Below are positions 15,435 to 23,008 of a stretch of DNA of 47,456 nt, in pieces. The position numbers and the translations under genes were made by a program. Origin of the DNA: JAUUZQ01 sp964538375 (GTDB lineage Bacteria; Bacteroidota; Bacteroidia; Bacteroidales; GCA-2748055); the NCBI GenBank assembly GCA_964538375.1, contig CAZIFQ010000024.1:1-47456 (forward strand), written 5' to 3'. The notes beneath the pieces are model-generated. The model was given only the letters and a program-made list of their open reading frames with translations, searched no databases and was not told where the DNA came from. The first letter of the stretch is position 1, and every line of letters begins with the position of its first letter.

Positions 15435-15689
15435 TTATCTCATTGCTGCATTAATATCTGACATTGAGAAAAAAACCTTCCCCCCAATTTTGCGGCTGCG
15501 TAGTCGTCCGCTTGCAGTGTATCTATTCAGCGTCGGCAGCGATACAGATAAGTATTGTGCTGTTTCGGTCCTGGTAAGCAGTTTGTTTTGATCCTGGGGG
15601 GCTGGTTCATGGCTGGCCATTGCTTCCGTGACTGCCTCTCTTATCATTTCGGAAAGTTCGTCAGCTTCAATTATTATTGCTTGTTTCAT
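15435..15689 (-). CDS. AlpA/excisionase-like helix-turn-helix protein
   Basis: 84 residues from the ATG at 15689; an upstream TTG at 15725 would lie inside the leader repeat. The C-terminal 50 residues are a MerR-like helix-turn-helix: LTRTETAQYLSVSLPTLNRY, then TASGRLRSRKIGGKVFFSMS. This domain (helix-turn-helix 17) is used by phage and integrative-element excisionases and AlpA regulators. It follows the integrase block and precedes the replication genes, so it may both steer excision and control the replication operon. An inverted repeat lies directly before its start. Confidence 0.8.
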   Translation of the reverse strand: MKQAIIIEADELSEMIREAVTEAMASHEPAPQDQNKLLTRTETAQYLSVSLPTLNRYTASGRLRSRKIGGKVFFSMSDINAAMR

Positions 15690-15692
15690 AGA

Positions 15693-15720
15693 TCTGATCC
15701 TTTTTTTTGTAAAGATCAGA
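15693..15720. promoter_or_regulatory. Inverted repeat over the AlpA ribosome-binding region
   Basis: TCTGATC (15693-15699) and GATCAGA (15714-15720) flank a 14-base A/T-run that contains the likely ribosome-binding site (AAAAGG on the - strand). It could be an operator for the AlpA-like protein or a leader hairpin. Confidence 0.45.
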
Positions 15721-15727
15721 AACAATA

Positions 15728-15764
15728 AAGGGGGGTACCCTTAAGTACCCCCCCCCTCTTTTTT
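15728..15764. terminator. GC-rich hairpin between integrase and AlpA blocks
   Basis: GGGGGGTAC (15730-15738) pairs with GTACCCCCC (15745-15753) around six bases. T-rich sequence follows on the + side and a weaker TTTATT on the - side. It sits between the stop of the 229-residue gene and the AlpA leader and probably separates two transcription units. Confidence 0.6.
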
Positions 15765-15781
15765 CTAATATGTAATTAAAC

Positions 15782-16471
15782 CTAATTTAATACTATCCTA
15801 TTCACTTCAATTAGAGCCATTTCGTATTCATTAGGATATTCACTTTTTAAACTCACAATATCTTTATATGTTCCATTAAATTCCTTATACAGTTCGGCGC
15901 CGGATTGTTCTTTCCCTGTATATGGGTTTATAAAGTTTTTAGCAAACTCTTCCACTTCTTTTTTATGTCCCTCAAAATTATAGTCATGTTTAGCGTCCAA
16001 AATCCGCAGGCAAATAGCAAATACCTTTTTATAGCTTATACCTTGTTTGTTTGGATTACCAGCACTATGAATCCACTCTTTAATAAATTTTGTTAATGGC
16101 TCATTCAGCATTCTATCTTTATATAACTTATACGCAATGCTGCCTTTAGGTGGATCTACAAAATAATAATGCTTTGCAAGTATCTCATACTTAAGATGAT
16201 TCAAAAATATTATCTTATTGGTCGATCTGTTATAATGAAAGTTTAGAAAATCTTCTGCTTTATAAACTGGTCTTATTTTTACTAATCTCTGAACAAATTC
16301 CTTATCATATTTAATCTGTTCCGCTTCCTCAATAACCTCATTTAATTGATTATAAACAGTTAAATTTTCAAGTTCATAACGAACAATATCAGAATGAAAT
16401 ATTTCAATAGTGTCCTGTTCGTTCAATATCCTACTGGGTATTTCACTTATAACAAATATTCTGTTTTCCAT
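15782..16471 (-). CDS. Element protein of unknown function (229 aa)
   Basis: Follows the integrase by two bases, so it is co-transcribed with it. It is soluble and helical, rich in Lys, Glu, Asn and Tyr. I recognise no catalytic motif; stretches include DFLNFHYNRSTNKIIFLNH and KKVFAICLRILDAKHDYNFE. Genes directly after Bacteroidota integrases are often small and uncharacterised and may help recombination; that is position only. Confidence 0.6.
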   Translation of the reverse strand: MENRIFVISEIPSRILNEQDTIEIFHSDIVRYELENLTVYNQLNEVIEEAEQIKYDKEFVQRLVKIRPVYKAEDFLNFHYNRSTNKIIFLNHLKYEILAKHYYFVDPPKGSIAYKLYKDRMLNEPLTKFIKEWIHSAGNPNKQGISYKKVFAICLRILDAKHDYNFEGHKKEVEEFAKNFINPYTGKEQSGAELYKEFNGTYKDIVSLKSEYPNEYEMALIEVNRIVLN

Positions 16472-16473
16472 AA

Positions 16474-17754
16474 CTATTGAATATTTAAGGTTGTACCATT
16501 GGCATATAATTCGCGATCATTTTCAAAATAACCGTTCAATATTTGTGCGTTCTCATCCGGCGTAACTTTTATGTATTTGAAAAATTCTTTTTCTGTCTTG
16601 TGAGCCGAAATTTTCATAATTGTAGCGGGCTTAACACCGCGTAAATACATATTCGTACAGAAGCTGCGGCGGCCGGTATGGCTCCGTATCTTGTCGTATT
16701 TTGATTTATCTTTGCCATTGGCACCTAATACCACCGATTCAGTTTTTTCGGCAAGAATAGGGCCTATGTCCTTTAGCGTGCGGTTAATATGCTGGTCAGA
16801 GAATACCGGCAAATTGTAATCATATTTCAGAAAGATTTGTTCTATCATTGGATAAACTGGAATTACAACACCCGCCCCCGTTTTCTGTGTTGTTATCCTT
16901 ATGAACCTTCCGCCGGGGTTCCCTTCGATATTTGCCCCGGTTATTCTCTTAACATCGGAAATTCTAAGCCCTGTATAAGCCGAAATTAAAAACAGATCCC
17001 TGACCTTACCTTGTGTGTCATTCAGCTCCAAAGTATATAAATCTCTCAGTTCGGTTTCATTTAAGTAAATTGCCTCAACCTTTTCAGAAACGGATTTAAA
17101 CGCGTTATTTGTAAATGCAAGGTTTGTATTAATTCCTTCCGCTGTGGCTTGCCTTAATACAGCTTTCACGTACTTTAATCGCGTTCCCTGTGTGTTTCTT
17201 TTCAATCCCTTGTCGGTCATAAATTCAATGTACGAATTATAAAACTTCATGTTGATTGAATCAAAATCAACCCGGAAACGTTTCTTTTTCTGAAATTCTT
17301 TTAAATCTGCAAGCGTCAATTCATAGGTAGGAATAACAGTGTTTCTTTTGCCAACCCCCCGGCGTTCCGCGTCTTTTATCTTGCTGTCAATAATCTGTTG
17401 GAAGTATGTAAAAAGGGTTTCTTTTTGCCAGGCGTCGGGCTTAATCTTTTTTAATACAAGTTCTTTCAGCTTGTCGGGTGTTGGCTCCTGGTTGTTTGCG
17501 TCTTTGAAATTTGCATAAACGCGCTCTGAATCATTTGCAATTGTGCTCAACCGCAAATTTAACTGTTCATAATTCGGGTGTTCCTTTGACACCTTGTAAA
17601 CCCTCGAACCTTTTTTAGTTTCTTTCCAGTAAATTGGATTAACTTTTTCACCTATATACAGCTTGCAAATCATATTTGAATAATGAATGTGCAAACGAAT
17701 TGGTGTCGGACCTGCGGAATTTTTGTCCTTCAGATAAAATTTGTATTCTGCCAT
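16474..17754 (-). CDS. Tyrosine recombinase (integrase)
   Basis: 426 residues, usual for Bacteroidota integrases. An N-terminal arm-binding domain (about 1-95; PIRLHIHYSNMICKLYIGEK) is followed by a SAM-like core-binding domain (about 130-215) and the catalytic domain. Catalytic residues are visible: Arg in TGLRISDVKR, the lysine beta-hairpin (TTQKTGAGVVIPV), HTGRRSF (His-x-x-Arg), the second His in SAHKTEKEF and the nucleophile Tyr in FFKYIKV. It sits 190 bases from the right core repeat and reads away from it, the usual geometry for tRNA-integrating elements. Confidence 0.9.
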   Translation of the reverse strand: MAEYKFYLKDKNSAGPTPIRLHIHYSNMICKLYIGEKVNPIYWKETKKGSRVYKVSKEHPNYEQLNLRLSTIANDSERVYANFKDANNQEPTPDKLKELVLKKIKPDAWQKETLFTYFQQIIDSKIKDAERRGVGKRNTVIPTYELTLADLKEFQKKKRFRVDFDSINMKFYNSYIEFMTDKGLKRNTQGTRLKYVKAVLRQATAEGINTNLAFTNNAFKSVSEKVEAIYLNETELRDLYTLELNDTQGKVRDLFLISAYTGLRISDVKRITGANIEGNPGGRFIRITTQKTGAGVVIPVYPMIEQIFLKYDYNLPVFSDQHINRTLKDIGPILAEKTESVVLGANGKDKSKYDKIRSHTGRRSFCTNMYLRGVKPATIMKISAHKTEKEFFKYIKVTPDENAQILNGYFENDRELYANGTTLNIQ

Positions 17755-17769
17755 GATGTAAGTATTTTA

Positions 17770-17784
17770 AGTATTCAACCAATA
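17770..17784 (+). repeat. Right copy of 15-bp terminal repeat
   Basis: AGTATTCAACCAATA, identical to 10758-10772 and in the same orientation. It lies just downstream of the integrase -7 box, so a bound protein would cover the integrase transcription start. Confidence 0.65.
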
Positions 17785-17792
17785 CAAATATA
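17785..17792 (-). promoter_or_regulatory. -7 box of the integrase gene
   Basis: On the - strand this reads TATATTTG, a full TAnnTTTG match, 30 bases before the integrase ATG. It abuts the 15-bp repeat at 17770-17784, which suggests autoregulation. Confidence 0.55.
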
Positions 17793-17809
17793 CAACTTAC
17801 TTTGATAGG

Positions 17810-17828
17810 GGGATAGATGGGGGGATAG
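17810..17828 (+). repeat. Right arm-type repeat pair (GGGATAG x2)
   Basis: GGGATAG at 17810-17816 and 17822-17828, with the same 12-base spacing and orientation as the left pair at 10664-10682. Confidence 0.6.
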
Positions 17829-17943
17829 ATTTATTTAACTATTTGCAATTTTTTGTTATTTTATATTTCTTTTATAAACCCCTGCATACAGCATATTCAG
17901 AAAGAAAGGTAAAATTTGATATTGTTTTAAAATCATATATTGT

Positions 17944-17960
17944 AATCGCGGCGGAATCAC
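17944..17960 (+). repeat. Right attachment repeat (attR core)
   Basis: AATCGCGGCGGAATCAC, an exact copy of 10592-10608. No tRNA 5' part lies before it, so this is only the duplicated 3' end. Confidence 0.9.
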
Positions 17961-17969
17961 AAGCCAGCA

Positions 17970-18002
17970 AAGCCCAGGCGCGGTAGCGTCCGGGCTTTTT
18001 TC
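17970..18002 (+). terminator. Displaced original terminator of tRNA-Arg
   Basis: AAGCCCAGGCGC and GCGTCCGGGCTT form a hairpin with two mismatches, followed by TTTTTTCT. It lies ten bases past the right core repeat, where the tRNA terminator would have been before insertion. Confidence 0.6.
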
Positions 18003-18089
18003 TTTGCCTTTCGCCGAAAGCTTGCTAGAGTCTCTCGTCTTGCGATCATGCGAAGCATAATCATGTTTTATTATTTTGATGGAGTGAAT

Positions 18090-18145
18090 CACTGGGCACT
18101 GGGCTGCTGGACACTATCCCCTGCACACTCAGCACTGCACACTAT
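18090..18145. repeat. Degenerate heptanucleotide tandem repeat
   Basis: Eight consecutive 7-base units from 18090 or 18091, starting CACTGGG, CACTGGG, CTGCTGG and continuing with ACACT-type units. It lies just before the convergent end of the aconitase-family gene. The rest of the 18003-18155 spacer shows nothing else. Confidence 0.5.
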
Positions 18146-18155
18146 TCAACATCTA

Positions 18156-19922
18156 TCACTGAATCATCCAGTTTACTAATCCTTTCTTAGCAATTATCTC
18201 CATCAGCTTCTCTGGTAGCGCTTGAAATGTATAGGTATCATCCCCTACCCTGATTTTACCGGCAGGGAAATCGACCATAACAAAATCGCCTGGCTTATAT
18301 GCCTCAATGGCTTCCGGATGAACTATTATGGGTAGTCCCTGGTTTACTGCAGACCGGAAAAAGATACGATTTACTGACTTAACAATCACTGCCTTGACTC
18401 CTGCATGAGAAAGTCCAACAGCAGGATGTTCCCTGGAACTGCCACATCCGAAATTCTCACCTCCAATCAAGAAATCTCCTTTTTCAACCCTGGCTGAAAA
18501 ACTAGGGTCGAACTCAGTAAACAAATGCTCTAGGATGCCATCAGGATCTGTACTCATTATTTTATAAGTGAGATGCCCCGGAAACATCTGGTCGGTATTC
18601 AGATTGTCAGCATCAGCATAGTCCCAGACATTTCCATGTCTGCGGTTCTCATTGGAATCAATAGTAAGTGTAACAGATTGTTGCCGTTTAAATGGGAATT
18701 TCTCAGCACCATGTACTTTCCTGGGATCAGTAATTTTCCCGTGAATTGCACTTTTCGCAACAGCAGCAGGAGAAGCGAGGTAAATCTCTGCTTTCTTGTT
18801 TCCCATTCTTCCAAGGAAGTTCCTGTTTGCAGTTGAAATTACCCGTGCACCATCTGCCGGAATACCTTGTCCGGTTCCCAGGCAGGGGCCACATGAGGAA
18901 CTTAGTACATTTGCTCCGGCTTCCAGGAATATCGAAATCAGGCCTTCTTTAATTGCCTGCAGATAAATAGCTTTCGATGCCGGTATTACCTGCAACTGGA
19001 AACCTTTTTTTACTTTTTTCCCCTTGATCACCTTTGCCGCTTCCCTCAGGTCTTCAATCCTTCCGTTTGTGCAGGTACCAATCAATCCCTCGTGAACATC
19101 CAAACCTGCTACCTCCGCAAGTGCCACTACATTATCTACATGATGTGGTGCAGCTAATAAAGGATAAATTTCACTGAGATCGATATTCAACTTCTTGCAA
19201 TAATCTGCATTTTGATCCGCCCATACAGCTTTTGCTGGCTTGCCCATATATTCAAGCAAGACTTCATCCATAGGAAACACTGCATTCTTCGCTCCCATTT
19301 CAGAAGCCAGGTTTGACAGGGTCATTCTCTCAGATATTGACAAGGTCTTCACCCCGGATCCATGAAACTCTATTGAATTGTAATTTGCTCCGGCTGAACC
19401 CAGGATACCAATGATCCACAAAGAAATATCTTTAGCGTAGACACCCCTCTTCAGTTTTCCCTTAAGCATAATTTTTATTGACTCAGGTACCCGGAACCAG
19501 GTCTCACCTCTTTTCCATATCCCCGCAGTCTCTGTCCTGTCGATACCCACAGCCATGGCATTAAATGCTCCTGCCGTGCAAGTGTGACTGTCGCTTCCAA
19601 CAATCACCATTCCGGGTTTCGCATGCAAGGCCATGATCTGGTGACAAATACCATCGCCAGCATCATAAAATTTCTTAATCTTTTGTGCATCAACGAAATC
19701 CCTGATCTGCTGGTAATTGTTAGCCCCGGAAGATGAAGTGGGTGGTGCGTTATGATCAAGAACCACGAGCAGCTGATTTGGATTATACACCTTCTTCCCT
19801 CCCATCTTCTCAAAGGTCTTTGCAATACTAACAGTATTGTCATGGGTAAGTACAATGTCAGGAGACCGAAATACAATTGCTCCTGCCGGAGCACCAAAAA
19901 TTTTTTCGACGAAAGTAGACAT
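18156..19922 (-). CDS. Aconitase-superfamily hydro-lyase, fused LeuC+LeuD type (1)
   Basis: 588 residues with both aconitase subunits in one chain. Residues 1-400 are the LeuC-like part; VGSDSHTC is at 108-115 and the [4Fe-4S] ligands are Cys284 (GTCTNGR), Cys344 and Cys347 (SSCGPCLGTG). Residues 430-588 are the LeuD-like swivel domain with GGENFGCGSSREHP at 487-500. Isopropylmalate dehydratases are normally two separate proteins, and housekeeping aconitase is far longer with another arrangement. The substrate could be isopropylmalate, a methylmalate/citraconate or a homoaconitate-type acid. Last gene of a leftward cluster after asnA, separated by a hairpin repeat. Confidence 0.8.
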   Translation of the reverse strand: MSTFVEKIFGAPAGAIVFRSPDIVLTHDNTVSIAKTFEKMGGKKVYNPNQLLVVLDHNAPPTSSSGANNYQQIRDFVDAQKIKKFYDAGDGICHQIMALHAKPGMVIVGSDSHTCTAGAFNAMAVGIDRTETAGIWKRGETWFRVPESIKIMLKGKLKRGVYAKDISLWIIGILGSAGANYNSIEFHGSGVKTLSISERMTLSNLASEMGAKNAVFPMDEVLLEYMGKPAKAVWADQNADYCKKLNIDLSEIYPLLAAPHHVDNVVALAEVAGLDVHEGLIGTCTNGRIEDLREAAKVIKGKKVKKGFQLQVIPASKAIYLQAIKEGLISIFLEAGANVLSSSCGPCLGTGQGIPADGARVISTANRNFLGRMGNKKAEIYLASPAAVAKSAIHGKITDPRKVHGAEKFPFKRQQSVTLTIDSNENRRHGNVWDYADADNLNTDQMFPGHLTYKIMSTDPDGILEHLFTEFDPSFSARVEKGDFLIGGENFGCGSSREHPAVGLSHAGVKAVIVKSVNRIFFRSAVNQGLPIIVHPEAIEAYKPGDFVMVDFPAGKIRVGDDTYTFQALPEKLMEIIAKKGLVNWMIQ

Positions 19923-19932
19923 TTTGTGAATG

Positions 19933-19995
19933 TTTAGCGTTTAGCGTTAAGCGTTGAGTGTTAAGCGAAATCGATAAACGTTAAACGCTCAACGC
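19933..19995. repeat. Heptanucleotide array with inverted continuation
   Basis: Five direct 7-base units (TTTAGCG, TTTAGCG, TTAAGCG, TTGAGTG, TTAAGCG) at 19933-19967 are followed, after a short spacer, by units of the same type in inverse orientation to about 19999. GCGTTGAGTG...TTAAACGCTCAACGC can form a hairpin. It lies between asnA and the first aconitase-family gene and could attenuate transcription. Confidence 0.65.
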
Positions 19996-20001
19996 TTTAC
20001 C

Positions 20002-21036
20002 TTATATTAGTTGTATATTACACTTCCTGCAGTGGTCCACCATTTCACCTGGCCAGATAGCTGATTGTATTTCGCCGATATGTGCCTTTTGCAGGAACAA
20101 CATACCAGTCCGCGATTGTCCAATCCCTCCACCTATCGCAGAAGGCAACTCATGATTAATCAGTCGCCTGTGAAACAAGAGCTCCACCCTATCCATATCC
20201 CCTGTGATTTCGAGCTGATGCAGCAGTTGCTTGCTGTCCACTCTTATTCCCATGGAGGTGAGTTCAAAAGCACATTTCAGGATGCTGTTCCAAACAACAA
20301 TATCACCGTTAAGTCCCTTGAATCCTTTTTCAGTCTCAGTGGTCCAGTCGTCATAGTCGGGTGCTCTTCTGTCATGAGGTTTTCCATCAGGAAGATCAGC
20401 ACCAACGCCAATGATAAATACAGCTCCGTATTTCTCGGCAATTTTATCTTCTCTTTCCTTCGGACTCAGCTCAGGAAATTTTTCATACAATTCCTCAGAA
20501 TGGATGAAGGTTATCTTCTCAGGTAATTTGGGTGTCAATTTTGAATGCATCGAATATACCTTAAACTCTGTCCGCCTGAAAATGGCATAAATCTGTTTCA
20601 CTGTATCTTTAAGATATTTCAGGTTTTTCTCTTTTTCCGAAATAACCCTTTCCCAATCCCACTGGTCAACATAAATACTATGCAGGTTGTCCAGTTCCTC
20701 ATCCGGACGCAGTGCATTCATATCTGTATAAATACCATGTCCCATATTGATATCATAATCGCGAAGCATCATTCGTTTCCATTTAGCCAGTGACTGCACA
20801 ACTTCTGCCTTCTGATCACGCATGTCTGTTATCTTGAAAACCACGGGACGTTCGACACCGGAGAGACTGTCATTTAAACCGGTGTTATGCAGTACAAATA
20901 AAGGTGCTGTTACTCTGCGTAATCTCAATTCAGATGCCAAACCTTCTTCAAAATGCTCTTTGAGCACTTTGATTGTCATTTCAGTTTCTTTCAACCTCAG
21001 TATTGGCTCATAGCCTTCAGGAATTATTAGTCTCAT
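20002..21036 (-). CDS. asnA: Aspartate-ammonia ligase (asparagine synthetase A)
   Basis: 344 residues, close to the 330-345 of AsnA. It makes asparagine from aspartate, ammonia and ATP and has a class II aminoacyl-tRNA-synthetase-like fold. Recognisable segments are LFVLHNTGLNDSLSGVERPV, the following region AEVVQSLAKWKRMML, GIYTDMNALRPDE-LDN, SIYVDQWDWE and C-terminal SAIGGGIGQSRTGMLFLQKA. It lies 16 bases after the second fused aconitase-family gene and is probably in the same transcript. The pairing with two hydro-lyases is not explained by asparagine synthesis alone. Confidence 0.95.
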   Translation of the reverse strand: MRLIIPEGYEPILRLKETEMTIKVLKEHFEEGLASELRLRRVTAPLFVLHNTGLNDSLSGVERPVVFKITDMRDQKAEVVQSLAKWKRMMLRDYDINMGHGIYTDMNALRPDEELDNLHSIYVDQWDWERVISEKEKNLKYLKDTVKQIYAIFRRTEFKVYSMHSKLTPKLPEKITFIHSEELYEKFPELSPKEREDKIAEKYGAVFIIGVGADLPDGKPHDRRAPDYDDWTTETEKGFKGLNGDIVVWNSILKCAFELTSMGIRVDSKQLLHQLEITGDMDRVELLFHRRLINHELPSAIGGGIGQSRTGMLFLQKAHIGEIQSAIWPGEMVDHCRKCNIQLI

Positions 21037-21052
21037 GGTATCTTTTTTTATA

Positions 21053-22873
21053 TTAAAACAATCCGTTTTTATTATAAATCCCTAATTGCACATCTGAAAA
21101 TGGAACTGCTTGTGCTTCTTTAAGCTTTGTAATATTTTTCAATAAACCGGTTTCAAGATTGATGCTAAGCTTATCACCAGTGTTAATTTCCAGCTCAGCA
21201 ATATGCTTACTGGTAATTATCGGGAAAGCCGCATTTATTGCATTGCGTTCATAAATAGCACCAAAGGACTCTGCAAGGATTACCCTAACACCCAAGGCCT
21301 TGAAACAGTCAACCGCTTGTTGTCTTGAGCTTCCCGCTCCGAAATTTTTACCGGTGATGATAATATCATCTTCCCGTGCCTCTTTGGCAAAATTTTCATA
21401 GCCCTCAAGATTGCCAAATGCATACTGCCCCATCTCTTCCTGGTTGGTTATGGTAAGATGGCGGTTATGAAATATCATATCCGTATCGATATCATTTTTC
21501 GGTATCACCCATACACGTCCCACAAATTCCAAGGGACGGGTTTCTGCGCTATTGTTATCTTCACCTTGCTTACCGAAACGTGCCTCATGGCTTGTCTCTA
21601 CAAAGGTGGATGGTCTCCCAACAATTTTATCAGGAATTTTATCGGGTGTTGTAATAAATCCTGCAAGAGCCGATGCCGCTACTACCTCTGGCGAAGCAAG
21701 GTAAACTTCACCCTGACCCTGCTTTCCGGGGAAATTTCTATTACCTGTACTAATGGTTATCTCTCCCGGTCCGTTCTGTCCTACTTGCCCAGCTGCACAT
21801 CCTGCACACCCGGCATTTGAAATCAATGCTCCTGCATCTTTCAATATTTCAATATATCCCTCTTCCAACGCTTTTACCCATACCTTATTGGTAGCAGGGA
21901 CAATCTTCAATACCACTCCCGGTGCAATTTTCCTGTTTTTTAATATGCATGCCGCGGAAGCTATATCACTTAACCTGCCGTTTGTACAGCTACCGATAAA
22001 TGCTGAATCTATCCAGACCTTCTCGTCAGGAATTTTTGCCACATCGTGCGGCTTTCCCGGCCTGGAAATAACCTTTGTAAAAGCAGACACATCTATTTCC
22101 TCCACCCTGCTGTAAACTGCATCTTTATCAGCATACACAGCTTCAATTCTTCTCTTAGCCCTTGACTCACAATATTGGATTACCTCTTGGTTAGGTGGAA
22201 AGAGAATGATTATCGCCCCCATTTCGGTTGCCATAGACGATATGGTAATACGGTCATCCAGACCCATCTTTTCGATAACATCACCGTATAGCTCAATGGA
22301 AGATCCGAGCAGCGTATTAGCGCCAAAAATAGAAAGCAAATTCAATACAAATTCCTTTGCAGAAACCTCTCCTGGCTTCTCACCCGAAAATTTTATTTTA
22401 ACTGATGGCGGGGTTTTGAACCAAATTTTTCCATTGCCCCAGGCAGCAGCTATATCCTTGTCACCCATCCCTTGTCCGAATGCTCCAACAGCACCCAGCA
22501 CATTGGCATGAGAATCTGTTGAAATCGCTGTTGAACCCGGATAAGCAAGTCCTTCTTCAATAAGTATGTGTGTGCCAATGCCTTTATCGATATCATATAC
22601 CTTGATGCCCTTCTCACGGGCAAACTGGCGGCAAAAATGCTGATTGGCAGCATATTTCTGATCTGATCCGGTAGGATTGCAATCGAAAGTAAAAAAGGTC
22701 AGCTCCGCATCATCTATTTCCAACTGATAAGTAGAAATATTTTTCACCACATTGGCACCACCAAAGTCACGAGCCACCCTGGCATCAATTGTGACATCAA
22801 TAATATCCCCGGGTCGCACCAGATCCTTATCACTGTGCTGCGCCAGAATTCGTTCAATCATCGTCATTCCCAT
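21053..22873 (-). CDS. Aconitase-superfamily hydro-lyase, fused LeuC+LeuD type (2)
   Basis: 606 residues, again large and small parts in one chain, but clearly diverged from the first copy. Cluster ligands are Cys296 (GSCTNGR), Cys356 and Cys359 (NAGCAGCAAGQ). The swivel-domain signature GKNFGAGSSRQQA is at 508-520, with Ala in place of the Cys seen in copy 1. The N-terminal region carries TFDCNPTGSDQKYAANQHF where LeuC proteins usually have a DH.aP motif, so the substrate is likely different. First gene of the cluster; a near-consensus TATCTTTA on the - strand lies about 30 bases before the ATG. Confidence 0.8.
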   Translation of the reverse strand: MGMTMIERILAQHSDKDLVRPGDIIDVTIDARVARDFGGANVVKNISTYQLEIDDAELTFFTFDCNPTGSDQKYAANQHFCRQFAREKGIKVYDIDKGIGTHILIEEGLAYPGSTAISTDSHANVLGAVGAFGQGMGDKDIAAAWGNGKIWFKTPPSVKIKFSGEKPGEVSAKEFVLNLLSIFGANTLLGSSIELYGDVIEKMGLDDRITISSMATEMGAIIILFPPNQEVIQYCESRAKRRIEAVYADKDAVYSRVEEIDVSAFTKVISRPGKPHDVAKIPDEKVWIDSAFIGSCTNGRLSDIASAACILKNRKIAPGVVLKIVPATNKVWVKALEEGYIEILKDAGALISNAGCAGCAAGQVGQNGPGEITISTGNRNFPGKQGQGEVYLASPEVVAASALAGFITTPDKIPDKIVGRPSTFVETSHEARFGKQGEDNNSAETRPLEFVGRVWVIPKNDIDTDMIFHNRHLTITNQEEMGQYAFGNLEGYENFAKEAREDDIIITGKNFGAGSSRQQAVDCFKALGVRVILAESFGAIYERNAINAAFPIITSKHIAELEINTGDKLSINLETGLLKNITKLKEAQAVPFSDVQLGIYNKNGLF

Positions 22874-23008
22874 AGTGCAATCATTTTTTTACCTAGTAAA
22901 GATACATACTGCAGCTTCTTATAAAATGTATTTTACAGCAGGTAGGGGACTCGCTGTGCTTGTGTAAGAAACGCCCAACATTCGAGGGAAAATGAATAAG
23001 ATGACAGA

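Larger units (their letters stand above)
10592..17960. mobile_element. Integrative element in tRNA-Arg, phage-satellite-like
   Basis: The element is bounded by a 17-bp direct repeat (10592-10608 and 17944-17960) copied from the tRNA 3' end and measures about 7.35 kb with one repeat. A tyrosine recombinase gene lies at the right end facing inward. Nine genes run leftward: integrase, unknown, AlpA-like, unknown, nuclease, polymerase, DUF5681-like, two unknowns. Two cargo genes run rightward at the left end. There are no relaxase, conjugation, capsid or tail genes, so it must be mobilised by something else. Size, integrase plus AlpA, own replication genes and a terminase-linked protein recall phage-inducible satellites, but that label is inference. 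Confidence 0.85.

Noticed and set aside
10592..17960. Element as a conjugative transposon or full prophage
   Set aside because: No relaxase, coupling protein, type IV secretion, capsid, portal, tail or lysis genes are visible.
19933..19999. Possible CRISPR-like array
   Set aside because: The units are 7 bases long with no spacers, and no cas gene is near. It is a simple tandem and inverted heptamer array.
21458..22511. Three ORFs of 100-120 codons opposite the second aconitase-like gene
   Set aside because: They are reverse-strand shadows of a well-supported gene with odd composition.
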